DNA of 64,000 nt, taken from assembly GCF_003073045.1 (NCBI RefSeq), contig NC_037592.1:40233760-40297759 (forward strand). Direction: 5' to 3'. The DNA comes from Pomacea canaliculata (taxonomy: Eukaryota; Mollusca; Gastropoda; Architaenioglossa; Ampullariidae). A model generated the notes under the pieces. It worked only from the letters and a program-made list of their open reading frames with translations. It was not told the DNA's origin and ran no database searches. Shown one piece after another: positions 1 through 13,100 of this stretch (position 1 is the first letter of the stretch; the number at the start of each line of letters is the position of its first letter). A program made the position numbers and the translations under genes.

Positions 1-437
1 TTATGTTCAATGACAATAACAAAAAAATGTAAGCAGAATTATGCTTGTCACGTTGAACCTGAACATATAAAATAATAAAGGAGCAATAATAGCACTGAGG
101 AGAAGTGATGGCATGAGAATAACAGATGACCATGAAGTAAAGGGAATATGAGAATGCCAGAAAGCAGAGGTAAGAGAAAGTGGATCTAAAAAATAAATGT
201 TGCAGAAAAGAGCTGAGTTGATATGTGAGGAGAGAAAGCTGACTGCTCCAGAAAAGATTATAAGGGTTGGGAACAGTAAAAGGGATGAAGGCGGTGTGGT
301 GAACCAATGCCAGTAGGTGAAGGACCGGTGGAGTTTGCTACAAAATAAGGTAAATAAATGTGCACTACAGCCAATGGCTCCAATCAAACTAAAGAAACAG
401 CTTAACAAAAATTGGAATGATGAATAAAGGTGCTCAC

Positions 438-2987
438 CTTTTGACATTATCTTTTTCATCATCTTCCAGGTCATCAAAGCTAAGAACACTTTCACTGGAA
501 GAAAAAAAGAAAAAAGCTTCTTTAACATCAATACCTGCAAAATTTATGTAAAATAAAACATGAATATTAGCAGCATAATAAAGATCTGTGAAACTAAAGA
601 ACCCCACAATAACTGTTGCAGGTATAATTACCTTCCACTTGTTGCAATAGAAGGGGTATTATTTGATTCTTACTCTCTGTCTCAAAAAAAAAAATTTTTT
701 TTAAATCCCATGATGTAAGCCTGGCAAAAGTGCCAAAAAGCTATACCAGTTGCTGCTCAGTTCGGCTATTCAGCTGAGCCAAAGCTTTATATAAGAAGAA
801 AAATAGCAGAATGCTTAGTGGTGTGCCAAATGCATAAGAATTTCAGTGTCCATTACTTCTTGAGCAAATACAGCCTGTTTTGTATTTGAGTAATCTGATA
901 TTTTCTGCCTTTCTAAATACAGCCTCAGAAAATAGGTAATAAGCAATAGGTAAAAAGATTTATCATTGCTCTTTAGCATCCCCCAGTTGCAAGTAACTAC
1001 TACAGTCTCTTAGCACTAAAATAATAGACGATCACAAAAGACTATTCCACATCCTGTTCTTTCATTCTTGGCTAGTTCTGTTTGGGCATCTAAGATAATG
1101 ATATTTATACCAAATCCCTTCTCGCATAGAATTTTTAAATATCACCTTCCTTTTAAACCTCAGGTTTTGGGGGTTTACTTTGTCAAAAGTGGAAAATGAA
1201 GCATTATTTGTATAGGTTTAAAAAATATGTTACTGTTACACAACAGATAACTATGTGAAAGATATTGAAAGATTTAGCACTTAAATGATTCCTTTTCTTG
1301 TTTTAAGTTTACAAATCTATCGTGAAAAAGAAATATTTTTTTAAATGAAACTTGAATTATTCAAGAGACAAGTACATGAAATGGGCTTACCATGGCAAGA
1401 ACTCTTCATACAAAGGGTACATCCTATGTGTGCATGAATCAGCACCACCGAGAAACCCCTTCCCCATGGCCGCCCCTTTTTGCTGTGAGGACGCTAAAGT
1501 GTTCTATCATTTTCATTCAAAGCCCTCTGTACAGTACAAACACAATCCATTGGTTCCCCTCTCCCGACCTGAGCAAGTCCCTCTGTTCAAATCTCTCACT
1601 CTGGTGTCCCGGACCTCAAATGGCTTTTGCTTGATCAGCTGCTGCTCTTTGCACACTGACCTGGTCTTGTGTGTTTCATTCCTCAGGTTAGTTTCATTGT
1701 ACTTTGGTGACCTCCGTGCACCTAGGGTATCCCTCGTCTCTGTGTGGATTCGCACAGACAGCAAAGCCTTCAACAAACTTGCACTTCCTTATTTGGCTTT
1801 CTCGTAAATCCACTTGGTGGAAATGGGAATACTTTAGCTGTTGGTGAAAGTTGTAATCTAGGCCAATGTCTTCAAATTTCAATTACAGTTATTTTCATGG
1901 TTTGGCCAGAAAAAATTACATACATGCACACTTTATTAAAGCTGTGCTTGTTTATTTTCAGTCATGGTGAACTATGTTTTGCCTGTTTATTCAAGGCTGA
2001 AAGACTGCTGAAAATGTTGAGTTCTTCTAGTGCATTTTAAGCCTGGCTGCTTTAAGGTGGCAAATGTCCCATAGCCATGAGAAATGTTCATGACCAGTGA
2101 AGTAGGGCAAAGAAACAACCAGTGTTTTTTTATCTGATAGAGACAAGCTTTTAAAGTTTATTTTCACATTTTTAAGGTGCGGATAGGAAAAATGTTACTC
2201 AGAGAACAAATGCCATAACTGCAAACCCCGGTATACATTTTTCTTTAAATTGAGAATTCTACTTTGTCATTTGAATATCATTTTGAAAACGAGTGGTAAA
2301 AAAGCTTATCTCAACATGTTATGTATGTCTTCATGTTCTTGTTATGAAGGTTGCTGTGTCTGTTCAAAACTGTCATCTGAAGATTTTCACAGTCACAAAT
2401 ATTAGTTTGCAACCTTCTATCAACTGAACTAGTGACATATAAAAATCATATGCTACGGTCACTGCCGTGAGATGTCTGCACATAATAATACAGTGTGATG
2501 ACAATGGGGTGGGGCATCCTGCATAAGAACCATATAGTACAGTGACTGTGACTTTTTCCTAATGAGCGAAATACAATAAACAAAAAATTCCCAACCACAT
2601 AAAAATAAATTCACAGTAGTAAACATTTGGTTTTTACGTTTACAGGTATTTTTACGTATAGTTATCACGCCACCGTTTGAAATGTCTTCCTCTAACAATG
2701 GTTATGTCGTGTTGCATTGCTCTAATGATGGTCGTAATTCCTTGATAACAAATTGTTCGATAATATTTAAAATATGCATTTATGATTTTTGCAAAATAAT
2801 CTAAGCACTTTTAAAGTCAAATAAAAATACGAAAATTGAATATTTATGTAAGATGCATGAAGATTACAGTAACAACATCGTGCAGACAGATTTTTCAGTC
2901 AAGACTTATTACGGTGATTAGATTACGTTACCTTTCTACACTTCGACTTGAAGGTCGAAACAGTGCAATTCGTTTGCCGTAATTCAT
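438..2987 (-). CDS. Candidate 5' end of an unrecognised gene (two exons)
   Basis: I do not recognise this protein. A candidate first coding exon (2987 down to 2932) starts with ATG, reads MNYGKRIALFRPSRSVE and ends at a good donor (AAAG|GTAACG). A second candidate exon (494 down to 438) lies between a pyrimidine-rich acceptor and a GTGAGC donor and reads SESVLSFDDLEDDEKDNVK, which is strongly acidic. The phases agree: the first exon leaves AG and the second opens with T, giving a serine codon. The gene would continue to the left of the window. The 2.4-kb intron between them holds nothing I can name, apart from a GC-richer stretch at about 1390-1780 that might hide a missed exon. Both exons are inferred from splice signals and composition, without homology. 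Confidence 0.35.
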
Positions 2988-3199
2988 GACAACAGACACC
3001 AAAATAATATAAAGTTCCACATTGGTGTCGCTCGATGTCAAACTCTTGTTATTTTTATCCACATACGCGAAAAGTCATCGTTTACACAGAAGTAGGTAAT
3101 ATTCAGCTTATCAACCGACACTCTCTGCCGCCATTTTGTTTGATGACGCGACATATTATTCACCAATCAACAGCCAAAATTAGCATCGACCTTGACACG
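2988..3199. promoter_or_regulatory. Possible divergent promoter
   Basis: This stretch of about 210 bases separates two opposite-facing candidate first exons. It is richer in CpG than its surroundings. I see no clear TATA box. The assignment depends on the two flanking exons being real. Confidence 0.25.
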
Positions 3200-3272
3200 A
3201 TGATGACACTCAGTTCAACTCGCGATGACCCTACAAGGGTTACTCAAGTTCACATTCCGGAATACCCCACAG
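3200..3272 (+). CDS. Candidate first coding exon of an unrecognised plus-strand gene
   Basis: Two adjacent ATG codons (3200 and 3203) open a frame reading MMTLSSTRDDPTRVTQVHIP and a few more residues. It ends at a strong donor, ACAG|GTAAGG, leaving one base of the next codon. The CpG content and proximity to the minus-strand candidate exon fit a head-to-head gene pair. I found no convincing second exon before the TERF2IP 3' end, so this may be a noncoding or decayed exon. No family is recognised. Confidence 0.25.
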
Positions 3273-3825
3273 GTAAGGAAAATCCCCCGCAGTTTTCGCA
3301 CTTACTACAGACGTGGGCAGGGCAAGTAAAAGTAAATAAAGTGATAAGGTAAGCAGGGCATTAGAAATGTGCGTCGCTCTCGACCACTTAAAAAAAAAGT
3401 AACAACGTTTAGAAATATTTATAGAAGAACATCACACGTAAAGTTCCGAAAGGAGGTATATATATGGTAGAAGGGTTTGTCAGCCGCCCAAGGCCACAAA
3501 TATTTTATCTTCTTTTTACTGCTTTAGTGTAAACATGCTTATCAAAATAGGGTTTTATTTTAATGTCTAATTCTTCTAAAGTTTCATATTTTTCAGAGCA
3601 AATCTGTATTTTGAATTTTTAAAAAAAGCAGTTTATATATTGTCTTCCCCCCCGCACACACACACTTTAAGAAAAAAAACAAACAAAATAAGCAATTATT
3701 TATTTATGGTGTTGTAGTGATCGGGCGCACTTGGCTCGCTCCCAACGCCAAAAACTATATATGTTTGCCCAGAATTTGGCATACGATATTTTCTTCAAGC
3801 GCGATATAACCATATACATGTATAC

Positions 3826-4928
3826 CAGGGGTGGGCAACTTCTCCGGTCGGCGGGCCGGATATGGGGAAATGAAGTCCTTGGCGGGCCAGATTACTGGAT
3901 CAATACCTTAATCGCGTATTTATCTACATATGCAAGGAATAAATCGTGTTTAATGTAAAATTCCCTGGTGCAACACGGTCACCCAATCTTCAGTAGACCA
4001 ACTTTCTTTCCTGTCAAAGATGGACAACCATCCGTAGTACTACTGGCCATTTTCTGCCATGGTAATTGCATTGTATTTTCCACACATCTAAAAATATCTT
4101 CTCCGGTAGTAGTGTCTTTCATTGATTCCATTGACAGCAATTCTTCTGTAATTTCAAAGTTTTCTGAAATGCCTCGTACAAAGATGAGCAACTGTGAAGT
4201 GTCATCGATGTCAGTGCTTTCATCCAATGCCAAGGAAAACAGCTGAAATGAAGGTACCCGCCTTTTCAGTTGTGATGTCAGGTCTTCACCAATTGCTTCA
4301 ATGAGGCGAAGCACAGTTCTTCTCGACAAACTGACTTCTTCAAACTTCTTTCTTTGTTGTGGACAGACTTGATCAGGTACATGGAGCATGCACTTGTTGA
4401 CAAATTCACCATCACTGAACGATTTGCTGTGCTTGGCTATGTTGTATGCGACCACAAAGCTGGCATGAGTAGCAGCTTTCTGGGCTGCTTTGGTTTTTAC
4501 GAATACATTCTGCTGCTTTACAAGTTTTCTGTCCAGTTCTGTTGCTCTTGTTTGCCGGTCCGCTGCTGATAAAAACCTGCCATAGCCATGATAGCCTGCC
4601 ACAGCCTGCCATTGCCTGCATGTTTCGTCGCATCATGGCCGCTACCGTTGTACTCTTTAAACACGGCAACACTTTCACTGCACAACAAACATATTGCTTT
4701 CTTGCCGACTTCTAAATCTAATTCTAACTGAAAACAAAGAACCAAAGAATAACTAACAGTCACTATTATTCGACGCAGTAAGCAAGTAATTAGTACATGT
4801 AGTGGGAGATTGCGGCAGACTGTGGCTGCGGGCCACATTATCATGTACGACCAGAAACAGTCTGCGGGCCAGTCAAAATCCCGTCGCGGGCCGGATCCGG
4901 CCCGCGGGCCGTATGTTGCCCACCCCTG
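3826..4928 (-). mobile_element. hAT DNA transposon, internally shortened, perfect 8-bp TSD
   Basis: Both ends carry the inverted repeat CAGGGGTGGGCAAC, a typical hAT terminus, followed by GC-rich subterminal sequence containing GGGCCGGAT on both sides. The element is flanked by identical 8-bp copies of ATGTATAC (3818-3825 and 4929-4936), the target-site duplication length expected of hAT. At 1.1 kb it is far shorter than an autonomous hAT and holds only the N-terminal part of a transposase on the minus strand. The clean duplication suggests a fairly recent insertion. Confidence 0.92.
3979..4735 (-). pseudogene. hAT transposase fragment (GTF2IRD2/ZBED-like type)
   Basis: Inside the hAT element, the minus strand encodes a BED-type zinc-finger remnant (AICLLCSESVAVFKEYN, then DATKHAGNGR) in one frame. 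A longer 207-residue frame follows with LALDESTDIDDTSQLLIFVR and SSTTDGCPSLTGKK, which are hallmarks of hAT transposases of the GTF2IRD2/ZBED5/SCAND3 type. The finger and the core lie in different frames, and the C-terminal RNase-H and dimerisation parts are absent, so it cannot encode a working transposase. A splice-acceptor-like TTTTCAG precedes the finger exon, as in related elements. Confidence 0.85.
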
Positions 4929-4936
4929 ATGTATAC

Positions 4937-7198
4937 GGACTCAAAGAAGCAGAGACAAACATTTGCAGGTTGCATATATATATATATCTGGTAATTGTAC
5001 TCATAAAGAAAACCCTACTCAGCAGAAATTACAGAAGAGCACTGTGAAAGTAATCCTCAATTAGAGACAAGTCGACTATTCCGAACAAGCAAAGTCGATT
5101 TGGCCTTGAAACCAGCGATTTAAGACTTATTGTCAAGATCTCATATGCAACCCAGTCTTGAGGTCGAAAACATTCGGTAAACGTGTGTGTCTATCATAAG
5201 TGCATGTGCTTGCGTGCGCCCTCGCTTTCTTTATTATCATAGCATTGTAAGCACTTTCATATCCACCATTCCACATGCTTATATAACAGCTTACAAAGTG
5301 CAATGTATTTTGAAAACAACAGTAAAATATTATTTTGTTACGTTTTGGAGCCGTAGCAAGATTATATTAACCAACCGATTTTCTTTATTTCCAACTTGTT
5401 TTAAGTACTTAGTTGAGATGTTACTTATAATTATGGGAAGGCGGTTAAAGTAGGCCAGTGTTTTTGTCCTGATGTCTTATGTGCCTGTCGGTCATCCATA
5501 CATCAGTGTCAGGACTAGCCACACCTGAGATTGTCCAGCTACCCTAGAGTGGGTTCACACTTGCGTGGCTAGCTTTTGCTGTCTGCTGCTGATTAGCGAC
5601 CAGTGGGCAGCACCGAAAACCTCGTGACGACAGGCCTGGAGGCGTCGTTTATGTTGCCACAGTGAGCCTGGGTCTATGTATCATTGCGGAAGGGGTGGAC
5701 TCGGCAACACGCGATTGGCGTTCTCCGCTGCCGAAGGCTGTCACACTTGAGCTGTCACCATTTTCTGTACTACTCGCGCAGTACAATGATTAGCTTATCC
5801 TCGACATATGGGTCGAACAGACGGGGTTTGAACCCTGGTGGATTCACATTTCCAGTCCGGTGATACTAGCAAGTGTAATTTTCCAGGAGACTGATATGCA
5901 GCCTTGGCATACTGGCTGGGTGACTAAGCTGGCCCACCCCTTTCTCTTAGGCTTTTGTTTTTTCCTCCCTTACCTGTCCCTTTCATCTATATTCCTTTTC
6001 TAAACAAATATCTCCCTGTTACCTTTCAGTTTTATCATTCTTATCTTCTGTCGTCACTGGTCTCAATCCTGCCTTCTTTTTCTCTCTTTTGACACAGTTT
6101 TTCTCTGAGGCCTCCTTTAGGAACCCTGCATGAGGCGTATCGGGGGAGGATGGGATCCTGGAAGTTGAGGTCCCTGATGGTTTACGGCCCATTATTTGTA
6201 CTGGTGAAGGATCTCTTCTAGTAGTTTGGCTTGTCCTTAGGCCACTCCTTCGTAATTTTGTTATTTAGCAACGTCTTTCACTGTCAACACTTACTGCACT
6301 GTGCGCACGCGCATGTGCCTTCCCTTCTCTACCGGCCACCCCCTTCACACCCAATCAATGAGAGCCTGGAAATAAAGACCAGTCTGGCGAGAGTGAAACC
6401 CACCAGCCGGCTCTGGAGCCTTAGTTCGTGATCAGCCGATCGCACAGCTCCTGTAATTTCTTCGGTTCACGTTGATCATCCGCTTATAAGGCCTGAGCGT
6501 CGATTACCTCGAGTAAGCAACTGCAGGATGCTATTGCCGACAACGCAAGAGACAGCATGTGCTGGAGAAACAAATAGATTAACTCAGAGAGTCGCTAAAC
6601 ATTTCTGATTAATGGCTATCATCATTCGGAAATATGAAGTTCAATACTACTACTCTAAAAAGAAGAAAGAGGAGGAACAAGAGAGAGAAGGCTTGTGTTG
6701 CGCAACTTTAGTAAGCTCGACCTCAACACTGATGTCACATACAGAGTCGCTTCATGCCATCGACAGTCAGTTACAATTATTTGTAGCCATTTCAAATGTA
6801 GATTGACATGCAAATATTCACGGAACTCCTGAGACAGAATTTATATTTTTTTTTCTTTATAATTGTTAGGAAGATTTACAATTGTTCCGCAGTGCACACT
6901 TTTTCACGCCGTCACTGTTTAGTTTCCATATACTGTTTTCCAAAAGACTGTTCACCTTCTCACAGAAATACAATGTGCTTTTCCCACACAACCGTAGCTG
7001 CCAAGTTCTGCCAGACCTTCAGGCCGGATTTGTCATTAACAATAACATGCCATTAAGTCAGCACGGCTTCTAAGCTGTGATGAACATCTGAAAATGACAA
7101 AAATCAGATTTCATCTTCCCTCCCAAAAGGTATATCATGCACATCTGAAGCTGGGAGCTGCCAAAAGACGTTTCCTTTTGAAAATGATGTGAGAGTAA
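4937..7198. other. Intergenic DNA between the hAT element and TERF2IP
   Basis: No gene is supported here. The right part probably contains the TERF2IP 3'UTR. The stretch 5480-6430 is richer in GC and CpG than its surroundings and looks like old composite repeat DNA, including a possible tRNA-derived piece near 5790-5860. Open frames here are short and unlike known proteins. Confidence 0.5.
5785..5950 (+). repeat. Possible tRNA-derived SINE-like repeat
   Basis: A B-box-like GGTTTGAACCC near 5825, preceded about 35-40 bases upstream by an A-box-like TAGCTTATCC, resembles a degenerate pol III promoter of a tRNA-derived SINE. No second copy was found in this window, so the call is weak. Confidence 0.25.
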
Positions 7199-10100
7199 TT
7201 AGCTGTCCTCCTGAAGCCATTGTCGGCGAGCGTTGACGGCTGCCTCACCTCGCTGGCATTTCAAGTTTTCCAGATGAGAGAAGTCCGCTCCAGACTCTAG
7301 GACAGCTTTGTCGTCCTCCTCTGTCCACAGGTAGTGACCTAACAGATTATATAAAAGACTTAACATTCATAGATTATTCATTTACTACATAAAGCAGATT
7401 TCAACCTTCACAAAATGCATCTAAAAATTATCATCTTTGCACACTTTAGGAGAAAAGAGTCTAATTTAAATATTTTAATAACTGTTTTATCTATCTAGTC
7501 AATTTCAATCGGCCCACAAAAAAGAACAACTTAAAACAAAAACAAAAAAATCCAAAGATCACCAATGTACGTGTTTACATTAAATGATCTGAGAAATGAT
7601 CTAGAGGTGTGACAAGAAATTAACAACAAAAACACAACTATCTGGTATTTATAATGCACCAATATCAGATACTGAAATTCTTGTTTAAAGAACTACTAAC
7701 ACGCAAATTATTTCTAGTCTCAGGTAAAGCTCAGCGCAAGACACTATTTTCTGCATTCTGGGTGAATACTCTTCCATTCTAAAGACATAATCCTACAACA
7801 ATCCATGCACAGAAAGGTTACGTCAAATTAATATATTTTACTGGCACCCCATTGACTGAAGCCTTCACAATAGAAAAGTATCCCTGTACTATCCTCATGT
7901 CTGTGATGTTGACCTCTTTTTGCGCCTTGTGATGTGTGTAGGTATCTTGGGAATAAAGGGATTGGGTTTTTTTTTTTTGGGGGGGGGAATGGGGGGGTAG
8001 AAGGGCGAAATTCATTCAGATTTGGGGAAATGATATCTTGCACTGAGGTTTATCCATTCATAAGAAACAAATATCAATACATCAGTCCTTAACAAACCTC
8101 GCAACAAGTGATCTGTCATTATCCAGTAGCGAGCTGCTTCTCTGTTTCCACTAAACTGCCACAAGATGCTACAAGCTTCTGATAATGTGAAGCCAAATTC
8201 TTGTGCCAAAAGCTGTTGTGAACAAAAAAGATCATGTGCATAAATATTGACTTCAACAAATGTTATCATGGTGAGGAATTAAACAATGTAATGACATGAA
8301 CTTTCCAGCCATCTTCAACCAAGCCCTCTCTTAGATTTGATTATACAAAATGACAAACTTGACGCATACAATAACTTCAATAAAAAAAAAAAAAAAAAGA
8401 TGAATGCTGTCCCTAACCTTCATTAGACCACTGGGGAACAAAGTGTTAGAGGCTTCTATTTTCTCGGAGCCAGCTTTATGAAACTGGTACTCATCTATAC
8501 CTCACTGCCTTACCTTCCCCAACCCTCAGTCAGGTACCCACTCCCAACAACTGGGTCAGCTAGGGAAGGTTTGCTGCGCCACATATTAACTCTGATTAAT
8601 GCATGCCTCTCGGTTCAAATACAAGTGTTCTAACCAATCAGTTATCCACTTCCCAACAGTAAATCACTATCGATGTCAGGAGATAATAATGAACTTGAAA
8701 CACAAACTAACTCAACAGCAAAATGCTATAAATGTCAGGAAGCGAACTGCTATGGGAACAAATATTGCCATCAGTAACAACGGATATGCCACTTGCTAAT
8801 CTGACAAAGAAAGGAAGAGAGCATGTCTCTAACCTCTACTGTTTGTTTGTCTTCAATGAATGAGTCATTTTCCAGTGAAGAGTCAGATTCAGGTGCTAGT
8901 TGCAGTCTTTTTCTTGCAGAAATTGTGGAAACAGACTGATTATGTGAACCTTTCCTTTTTCGCATCTTTGGGTCTGATGGAGAAGTTGGTTTTGACCTTT
9001 GACCTCCAAGAGATGTACCGGAACCTTCTTTCTGTGGTGACAATCCAGGCAAGACTTTGGATGAAGACAAGGATAATCTGGAACATCGTCTAGGTGGGGT
9101 TGTGAGGGTACATGCTGCCGATGGCTGTAGGTTTCTCTTTGGTGAGGACTGAGCTACAGATGGAGATTTTGCTGTTATCAATTTCTCACACTCTGATGAT
9201 GACAAGATTATTTTTAACTGTTTTTCACTGGATCCTTTTGATGCGGCAGATGCAGATTTCTCTGTTAGGTATGATATTACACAGATTTTTGGAAAGCATA
9301 AAAAATAATTTTGTATATCATCCTTATTAAAATATATAAAGTTGTTGAAATATTCTGCTGAACATTAATACGATCAAGAGTTAAAGTTTTATAACATGGT
9401 TTCCACTAGCAAATTGTGCTCCGTTTACGAGGTTGTGCCGATCAATGAATTAATTCAAGCATTGGTCAGTATCAAAATGTAGATTTTTAAGTGGCAAAGG
9501 AAAGGGGGACAGGCAGCAGAGATATACGAGTCATATGGATCAAGACAATAATTGTTGGTTTTCTCAATTGGTCACTGCACTGAAGCATTTACACCAACAC
9601 TCAGCCCATCCCCCTCAAACACACTCCCTATCACACACACACACCAGAGTGATACAAACACCATCTCTGCATATGCATTTATATGAAAAACAAGATATTA
9701 ATAAATATTCTAGCTGCAACACAAATTTTACTCACCTTCCGCATCACTGCAATTTGACTCTGACTGCAATGTAATAGAAAAACAGGACATTTTTGCAGAA
9801 TATAGCATTCAATGTTTTCAATGACACTCCCATTTTAGGTCAACTTAGTATTAGGATACCCTATAGCTTATTGATTTTACCCCAGAAATTTTTTAAAAAA
9901 GCTAAAACACTGAGCTGTGATGAGACAGGTTTACAGAAAACAAAAGGGACCATGGGCAGGGGGAATCCTAAGCATGCTATGCAAGAAGGATGCATCATAC
10001 TTTCTGATCTGGAGGTTGATGCTGTTATTTGCTACTGTTGAAGAAAGCATGCATATTCCATTTATGAACAATACAGAAGGAATTAAGAGAAGGGCCACCA

Positions 10101-13100
10101 CACTGACAAAAAAACTAGGAGATGATAATACAAGTGAGCTGAGGAAGAACTATTCACTTACAGCAAAATCAGCTGCATTAATGAACAATAAGCTACAGAA
10201 TACATTTTTTTCTTTCTCTGGCCCCCAGCATCTGGAACACTTTGCCACCACTGCTTTGTGCTTTCATGTTTTTCAAGTCTGGCCTTAAGACCCACCTTTT
10301 CTGGGACTACTTTAAGTAGCTGGTGGCTTTTGTTTCTTTTCATCCCTTCCACTCCTGCGTGTAAGCGTGTCTGGTTTGGTGCCTTTTGTGTGTGCAGGTA
10401 TGCTGTGTATGTGTAGCCGAGTGGCAAGGTTGTGGCGTGATGGCAACAAACTTCCAACATACTTGAACAAAGGCAGGAACAGTCAGCAGATGTGCGACTC
10501 TTTAATCCATGGGCTTGTACAATAGCCACATAGTCAGAGGCACTAAAAGTCAAGACTGTCTCTTCTGTCACGTCTGTGCTCTCTTTCTCATCCACCGACG
10601 TCTGTACCTGTCTTGTCTCAGCTCTGCCCTTATATACCTATTGCAAGGCGAAACTTTCAGCGATGCTCCTGTACGGCCGAAGCAATTAGGAGCTTTAACC
10701 CTACCCAATCACTGTTAAGTATCCTCTTCTGCAATACCTCAGCAAGTCCTGCCAAAAACTAACAACTGCCGGCCCCAACAAAAACAACAAACGCCCTCTA
10801 CATATGTGACAGAGATATTGTAAAGGTGATTGTTTATGTCAAAGTGTACTGAGCTTGCTGCTAGCAGGGAAATGCTCTACAGAAATGCTTTTTAACTGCT
10901 AAATGAATTCTGCATAAATATACCTCATCATCATCTTTTTTCTTCTTTCTGCTTTTTCTCTTTGGCGAGTTCTGAACAATCTGACTTGATGGTGCTCCCT
11001 TTTTCTGATGTTTCTTTCTAGACGACCTGCCATTGGCCCTTCCATTCTGCTGGGAAACAATTCCACTTCTTGTTTGCAAGGCAAAATGATATTTATGTTG
11101 TCCCTGTAAATCAGCTGCCATATTTTCATTTTTATCCAAGCTTTTCTTCTGAGTACTCACATCAGCTTGAACATGGCGCTGAGACAAGGATGTTCTAGTA
11201 GTCCTCCTTTTAAGTCTGTTCTGAGGTCTCTCCTCAGATTGTTTCTTCTGCAGATTTGGTGACTCAGTTTGCTCACTGTCAAAAATAAAATCAGAGTCAT
11301 CAAAACTTGATGGAATTGCTGATGTAGCATCTTTTGACACTTGGCTCCTTTCTTTAGCTTTTGTAATTTCTGAGTGGCTTTTGACTGGACCATCCTGTTT
11401 TTCAGATACATCCTCCATACTGTTAGATTTTGTTGAAAGACCACTTGGTTCTGTAGTACTGCCGATTGATGACGTTTTTGCCATTTGAAGCAAGCTCATG
11501 TCAAAGTCATCATACTCCTCACTCTCTAAATCAACTTCTCTGCTGTGATGTAGGTCATCTAGAGTAGAGTTTGTGTTGTTAGGGCTACATGCAGACAAAA
11601 CAGCATTACTGATGGAAGTTTGGCTTCCTTGATCACTGCCATGTAATGTTACAGAACCTGAACCTGACCTGCAAGTGGATAGAATACATTTTCGATTTGA
11701 AGCCATTTCAGCAAAAATTTTCACTGGTAACTAAATGGTGACTTTACTTTCTCAACAATCATAAAAGCAAACACACAAAAACCTTTTTACTAAAAAGGTA
11801 AAAAATAAATGTATGCATATATGGCACACATGTATAAAGATATGAAAACTCACCCTCTAAAGCACACATTTCATGAGCTGTTTCCCACTCTTAGCTTAAT
11901 ATTTCCTTCTCTAAAGTTGATTCAGCTGAAATATATGGAAATGTTTGCTCTCTGCGCTGAATTTCTCATGTTCTGTGGTATCAAGAAACAGACAGCCAAG
12001 CGGCTAGAACACTGGTGTCCAAGGCTGGAAGTGCACACTTTCCCATTTGATACCAGTATGACATAGAGCGCTTCCCCTAGTTGAGCCAGCTGTTAAATGG
12101 GCACCTGACCCCAGAGAGGACTGGGGAAGGAAAGGCAGTAAAAGAGTGGAGATGGGCACTACTGTGTGGTCACCTTACTCCCAACGACTGCAAGGTTAGG
12201 GGACTACCCTTCTTTTTTAAAGTATGAGGAGACAGGAAAGTTTCGCAACAAATGCTCTGCTATCACAAGCCATCATTCTGTACTATGGATATGAGGCACT
12301 CCACAATTCAAAGATGACACCACTATTTTTTTTTCAAATTGTGTTAGAAATTTGAAAGAAGGTAAAATGTTAAGCTGTCAAATTAAACAGATTTTATTCT
12401 GAAGATTTTAAGTGGAATATTCAGTAATGAAGATGTGAAATAATGTGCATTGTAAACAATGGATATTACAGGTTTCTTAGAGTGAATTTCCCCTCATGTT
12501 AGACTTGATTTGTCATATTTTGTGTAAAAAAATGCACGCAATCACTACAAAATCTTGAAATATTTAACAGGAAGACAAAATTTTACCTCATCTCTGGAGT
12601 TTCTTCCACAACTCCTGTTTCATCTTCCCTTGCCTCTGCTGAAAACGTAATAAACATAGTTTACACAGCTCAAATTAAGAGAGGTACACTATTAAATCAA
12701 GAAGCACCAGTCTAAGCCATAGCATGTTTACTTTATCACAATAAAATTTCTACTAAGCTATATTTGCAATGTAATGTCAGTTGTATCCAGACTGCTTTAT
12801 CTAATCTTCAGTAAACCTTCTTGAGGCAAAAGCAGACAGAAAATCACTGCAATTTTTCATGTTTCAAATCCTTTCTTAAGAGAATTTCTTTTAAAAGCAC
12901 TTTACATACTTTATGTACATAAATATCTGCCACCTTTCCCCCACCTCATAAACTAAAGGACCAGCATCTGATAATTAAACCAAAACTAACCATCTGTGTT
13001 TTCTATGTAAGCTGTAGAGTCTTTGGCTGTGTTGTCAGACAAGTCTGTTTTCTCTGAATCAATGGCTGCAACAGCTGTGTTGCCAGTCAAGTAAGATTTC

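Noticed and set aside
1352-2040. Plus-strand open frames of 98-151 residues
   Set aside because: Low-complexity, hydrophobic composition and no family features; they overlap other frames of equal length and lack splice context.
5480-6430. CpG-richer region considered as a CpG-island promoter
   Set aside because: It holds tRNA-like B-box sequence and repeat-like composition and no first exon with a good donor was found.
7966-8000. Poly-T then poly-G runs, possible G-quadruplex
   Set aside because: Only two long G runs separated by AAT; more likely homopolymer noise in an intron.
10158-10595. 145-residue minus-strand open frame
   Set aside because: Runs across the possible LTR-like block and a LINE tail; no host protein resemblance.
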